Below are positions 13,885 through 16,230 of a DNA stretch of 16,230 bases, piece by piece; position 1 is the first letter of the stretch, and each line of letters opens with the position of its first letter. The position numbers and the translations under genes were made by a program. The notes below the pieces were generated by a model. The model saw only the letters and a list, made by a program, of their open reading frames with translations, was not told the DNA's origin and searched no databases. Source of the DNA: Acetobacteraceae bacterium (GTDB lineage Bacteria; Pseudomonadota; Alphaproteobacteria; Acetobacterales; Acetobacteraceae); contig CANJSR010000049.1 in the NCBI GenBank assembly GCA_947476855.1, positions 1 to 16,230 of the forward strand. The letters run 5' to 3'.

Positions 13885-13929
13885 CGGGGCTTAATGACTC
13901 CCAACGTCGTTCTACAGGGAGGAAATTTC

Positions 13930-14640
13930 ATGTGCAATCAATGCGGTGATTCCAGCCATGTCGGGCTTGGCCGGCGCGGGTTGATGGGAGCGGTTTCGGC
14001 TGGCCTGGTCGCGGGCGGCCTGCTGGCTCGACCGGCGGTCGCGGCGACGACCCGGATCACGGCCGATGCGGCGCTGAAACGTCTGATGGATGGGCACAAG
14101 GCCTATCTGGCCAACAAGGCCTCGGTCAGCGGCTATGGCGCCGGACGGGCCGGGCGGGCCGGCGGGCAGACACCGATCGCGATGTTCCTGTCCTGCGCGG
14201 ATTCGCGCGTGCTGCCTGAACTGATCTTCAACCAGGGGCCGGGCGACATCTTCGTCTGCCGGGTCGCCGGCAATGTCAGCAATGAATACGACATCGCCAG
14301 CATCGAATACGGCGCGGCGGTGCTGGAAATTCCGCTGCTCGTCGTGCTGGGGCATTCGGGCTGCGGTGCGGTGGACGCGGCGATCAAGGTGCATCGCGAC
14401 GGGGCGAAACTGCCGGGTCATCTGCCGGGGCTGATCGACATGATCCTGCCGTCGGTCAAGGCGGCCGAGGCCACCAATCCGAAGAACCTGCTGGCTGCCG
14501 CCACCACCGAGAATGTCCGCCATACCGCGCGGAACATCGCCGCGTCCCAGCCGGTGCTGGCCGCCAAGGTGCAAAGCGGCGCGCTGAAGGTCGTCGGCGC
14601 CGTCTACGATGTCGGAAGCGGAAAGATCACGATGGTGTAG
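13930..14640 (+). CDS. Tat-exported beta-class carbonic anhydrase
   Basis: A 236-residue beta-carbonic anhydrase (CO2 + H2O to bicarbonate). Zinc ligands C89, H142 and C145 with the D91/R93 dyad are all visible in LSCADSRV and VLGHSGCG. FNQGPGDIFVCRVAGN and the SIEYGAAVL helix are also typical. The N terminus carries a twin-arginine signal (GRRGLMGAVSAG, R15-R16) ending in AVAATT near residue 40, so the enzyme should act in the periplasm rather than the cytoplasm, where most bacterial beta-CAs work. A CNQC motif lies before the Tat motif. Start ATG 13930 has AGGGAGG 7 bases upstream; an in-frame ATG at 13894 has no such site. It ends at a convergent strong hairpin. Confidence 0.93.
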   Translation: MCNQCGDSSHVGLGRRGLMGAVSAGLVAGGLLARPAVAATTRITADAALKRLMDGHKAYLANKASVSGYGAGRAGRAGGQTPIAMFLSCADSRVLPELIFNQGPGDIFVCRVAGNVSNEYDIASIEYGAAVLEIPLLVVLGHSGCGAVDAAIKVHRDGAKLPGHLPGLIDMILPSVKAAEATNPKNLLAAATTENVRHTARNIAASQPVLAAKVQSGALKVVGAVYDVGSGKITMV

Positions 14641-14663
14641 GCGCGCCCGCGGGCACGATGGTC

Positions 14664-14695
14664 TGAACGGACCGCCCGATCAGGCGGTCCGTTCA
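14664..14695. terminator. Bidirectional hairpin between convergent carbonic anhydrase and MlrC-like genes
   Basis: TGAACGGACCGCC (14664-14676) and GGCGGTCCGTTCA (14683-14695) form a perfect 13-bp stem with loop CGATCA. The minus-strand stop codon (14682-14680) lies in the loop, so the right arm encodes the last residues of the metallopeptidase. It is well placed to stop transcription from both directions, although no T-run is present on either side. Confidence 0.65.
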
Positions 14696-16176
14696 AGCCG
14701 AGGCCGACGACGGATGTCGGCCCGCACATGCCGGAAATTCAGGATCGCGGGATCGGCGACCACCGGTCCGGGGGCGATGGCGACGATGATCTCCCCCGCG
14801 ATCGGGGAGAAATCGGCGCGGAAATGCACCGAGGACTTCAGCGCCAGGATCGGGCACTCCGACGGCTCGATCCCCACGTGCCGGATGATCGCCTGGTCGA
14901 GCGCCTGCATCTTCCGCGTCGTCACGATCACCCGCACGCCGGCGATGTCGATCAGCGCGGTCGGCCCGAGGTTCCCCGGATTGCCGGCCCCCATCGGCCC
15001 GGTCAGGGTGAATTCGCCGTTCGTCAGTTTCTCCACCCGCGCGGCGGCCTCGAAGGGCATGCCGTCGGACTTGCCACCAAGGGACAGCGACACGAAGGCG
15101 CCCACGCCGGCCGCGTGGCAGGCGGCGGCGCTCTCGGAATCGTTGATCAGGCAGACGACCGCGCCCTTGGCGCCCTGGCGAACCAGTTCGGACAGCAGTT
15201 CCGTCGTATCGCCGTGGCCGCCGCCGCCGGGGTTGTCCTGAGTATCGGCGAGCACGATCGGGCCGGTCTTGGTGGGGGCCAGGCGGATCGCCTCGGCCAC
15301 CGCCAGTTCGGACGGCATGGTGTGCTGGACGAAGGTGGATTCACGGCCATTCAGTTCGGCCAGCAGCGCGTCGGCGGCTTCGTCCGCCTGGGCCTGGGTG
15401 TCACCGAAGGCCGCTATGGCGGCGCCGCAATCGGCGAAGTCGGCGTAGGGGAAGCCGAAGCAGAACGCCAGTTCCGCCAGGCCCGTCCGGGCCGCGATCT
15501 CGGTGCGGGCGTCCATCACCGGGGACATCGGCGGCATCATCGTGCATTGGCTGCCGAGCGGGATCCAGAAATCGAGTTGGCGGAAGGCGCGGGGCCAGGG
15601 GGTGCCGCGTTCGATCCGCTCCAGCAGGAGTTGCATGGCCCGCGCCCCGGCCTCCCGCATGTCGATGTGCGGATAGGTGCGATAGGGGGCGACGGCGTCG
15701 GACAGGCGGACCATGGCCGCGGTCACGTTGGCGTGCGGGTCGAGGCTGATCGTCAGCGGCAGGTCGGGTCCGACGATGGCGCGGACGCGGCGCAGCAGCT
15801 CGCCCTCGGCATCGGGGAAGCTGTCGACCACGGCGGCGCCGTGCAGGTCGAGGTAGACGCCGTCGAGCGGTCCGTCATCCAGCGCCATCGAGAGATGGCC
15901 GCAGATCAGGCCGCTGATGCGCTCGAAGGCTTCGTCCTGCACGGGGCCGGCGGGGTTGGCGAAGGTCCAGGCCAAGGGGACCAGATCGACTCCGGCGGCC
16001 TCGGCCACCGCGATGGCGCCGGCGGTGCCGATCGAGCAGGGGCGGAGGGCGGGGATCAGCGCCTCGCCGATCTGCAAGGGCGGCAGGCCCCCGGGTTCGC
16101 AGAAGTCCCGGTAGGTGGTCGGGCGCGGGGCGAAGGAGTGGCTTTCGTGCAGGAAGCCGCCGATGGCGATGCGCAT
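14680..16176 (-). CDS. M81 family metallopeptidase (MlrC-like)
   Basis: A 498-residue member of the MlrC/M81 family, named for the Sphingomonas enzyme that degrades linearised microcystin; most members have unknown natural substrates, probably small peptides or amides. The zinc triad is visible: D146 and H148 in SLDPHANVT and H170 in YRTYPHID. The 2- and 22-residue spacings equal those I recall for MlrC (D167/H169/H191). The conserved start GGFLHESHSF and the C-terminal domain (VLADTQDNPGGGGHGDTTELL, SLGGKSDG) are also typical. No signal peptide, so cytoplasmic. The ATG at 16176 starts at the family N terminus but has a poor ribosome site. A possible upstream gene ends 14 bases before it, so it may be in an operon, often with peptide transporters in this family. 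Confidence 0.93.
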   Translation of the reverse strand: MRIAIGGFLHESHSFAPRPTTYRDFCEPGGLPPLQIGEALIPALRPCSIGTAGAIAVAEAAGVDLVPLAWTFANPAGPVQDEAFERISGLICGHLSMALDDGPLDGVYLDLHGAAVVDSFPDAEGELLRRVRAIVGPDLPLTISLDPHANVTAAMVRLSDAVAPYRTYPHIDMREAGARAMQLLLERIERGTPWPRAFRQLDFWIPLGSQCTMMPPMSPVMDARTEIAARTGLAELAFCFGFPYADFADCGAAIAAFGDTQAQADEAADALLAELNGRESTFVQHTMPSELAVAEAIRLAPTKTGPIVLADTQDNPGGGGHGDTTELLSELVRQGAKGAVVCLINDSESAAACHAAGVGAFVSLSLGGKSDGMPFEAAARVEKLTNGEFTLTGPMGAGNPGNLGPTALIDIAGVRVIVTTRKMQALDQAIIRHVGIEPSECPILALKSSVHFRADFSPIAGEIIVAIAPGPVVADPAILNFRHVRADIRRRPRLERTA

Positions 16177-16190
16177 GGGGATGGGTCCGA

Positions 16191-16230
16191 TCAGCCGAAG
16201 AACAGACGGTGCATCAGGCGGCCGGGCGCA
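16191..16230 (-). CDS. Possible C-terminal end of an upstream gene, cut by the window edge
   Basis: On the minus strand one frame reads APGRLMHRLFFG and then TGA (16193-16191), 14 bases before the MlrC-like start. The short spacing and the open frame to the edge fit the tail of a co-transcribed gene. Twelve codons are too few to name a family. Confidence 0.35.
   Translation of the reverse strand, partial: APGRLMHRLFFG

Overview
The window is a GC-rich, densely packed bacterial chromosomal segment, most likely from an alphaproteobacterium. The Rhodospirillales/Acetobacteraceae are a plausible home, but I cannot confirm this without a database search. The main arguments are codon use with strong G/C at third positions, several Tat-exported periplasmic redox proteins, and a textbook CtrA box (TTAA-N7-TTAAC) in front of a small gene. 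I see no rRNA, tRNA, insertion sequence, phage gene or CRISPR array. No gap between genes exceeds 300 bases.

Layout. (1) 1-1282, minus strand: an HMG-CoA-lyase-like enzyme followed, with touching stop and start codons, by a type III (CaiB/BaiF) CoA-transferase cut by the window edge. This is a CoA-activation plus C-C cleavage module. (2) 1388-2106, minus: an MNT nucleotidyltransferase / HEPN pair with a 4-base overlap, a type VII toxin-antitoxin arrangement. (3) 2250-6091, plus: a five-gene operon of a two-cluster 2Fe-2S subunit, a Tat-exported molybdopterin hydroxylase subunit of the isoquinoline oxidoreductase/aldehyde dehydrogenase type, a SoxX-like mono-haem cytochrome c, a SoxY paralogue ending in AACIE instead of GGCGG, and SoxZ. 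There is no SoxA, SoxB or SoxCD. (4) 6100-7731: an alpha/beta hydrolase (minus) divergent from a crotonase-family protein (plus) that lacks both classical hydratase glutamates. (5) 7732-7954: palindromic hairpins and a 26-bp triple tandem repeat that re-duplicates the 3' end of the next gene. (6) 7928-10381, minus: the DUF3300-DUF2950 envelope pair, the former with an elastin-like pentapeptide tail. (7) 10505-12373: a CNNM/CorC-type CBS-domain membrane protein divergent from a DUF3429 membrane protein. (8) 12443-14640, plus: a small coiled-coil protein behind the CtrA box, a possible 31-residue leader ORF, a KdgK-type sugar kinase, and a Tat-exported beta-carbonic anhydrase. (9) 14680-16176, minus: an MlrC-type M81 metallopeptidase, preceded by the last codons of another minus-strand gene.

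The most interesting unit is region 3. My inference is a periplasmic pathway in which the SoxYZ-like carrier holds a substrate on the cysteine of its swinging arm, the molybdenum hydroxylase oxidises it, and electrons leave through the SoxX-like cytochrome. That would be analogous to, but distinct from, Sox thiosulfate oxidation.
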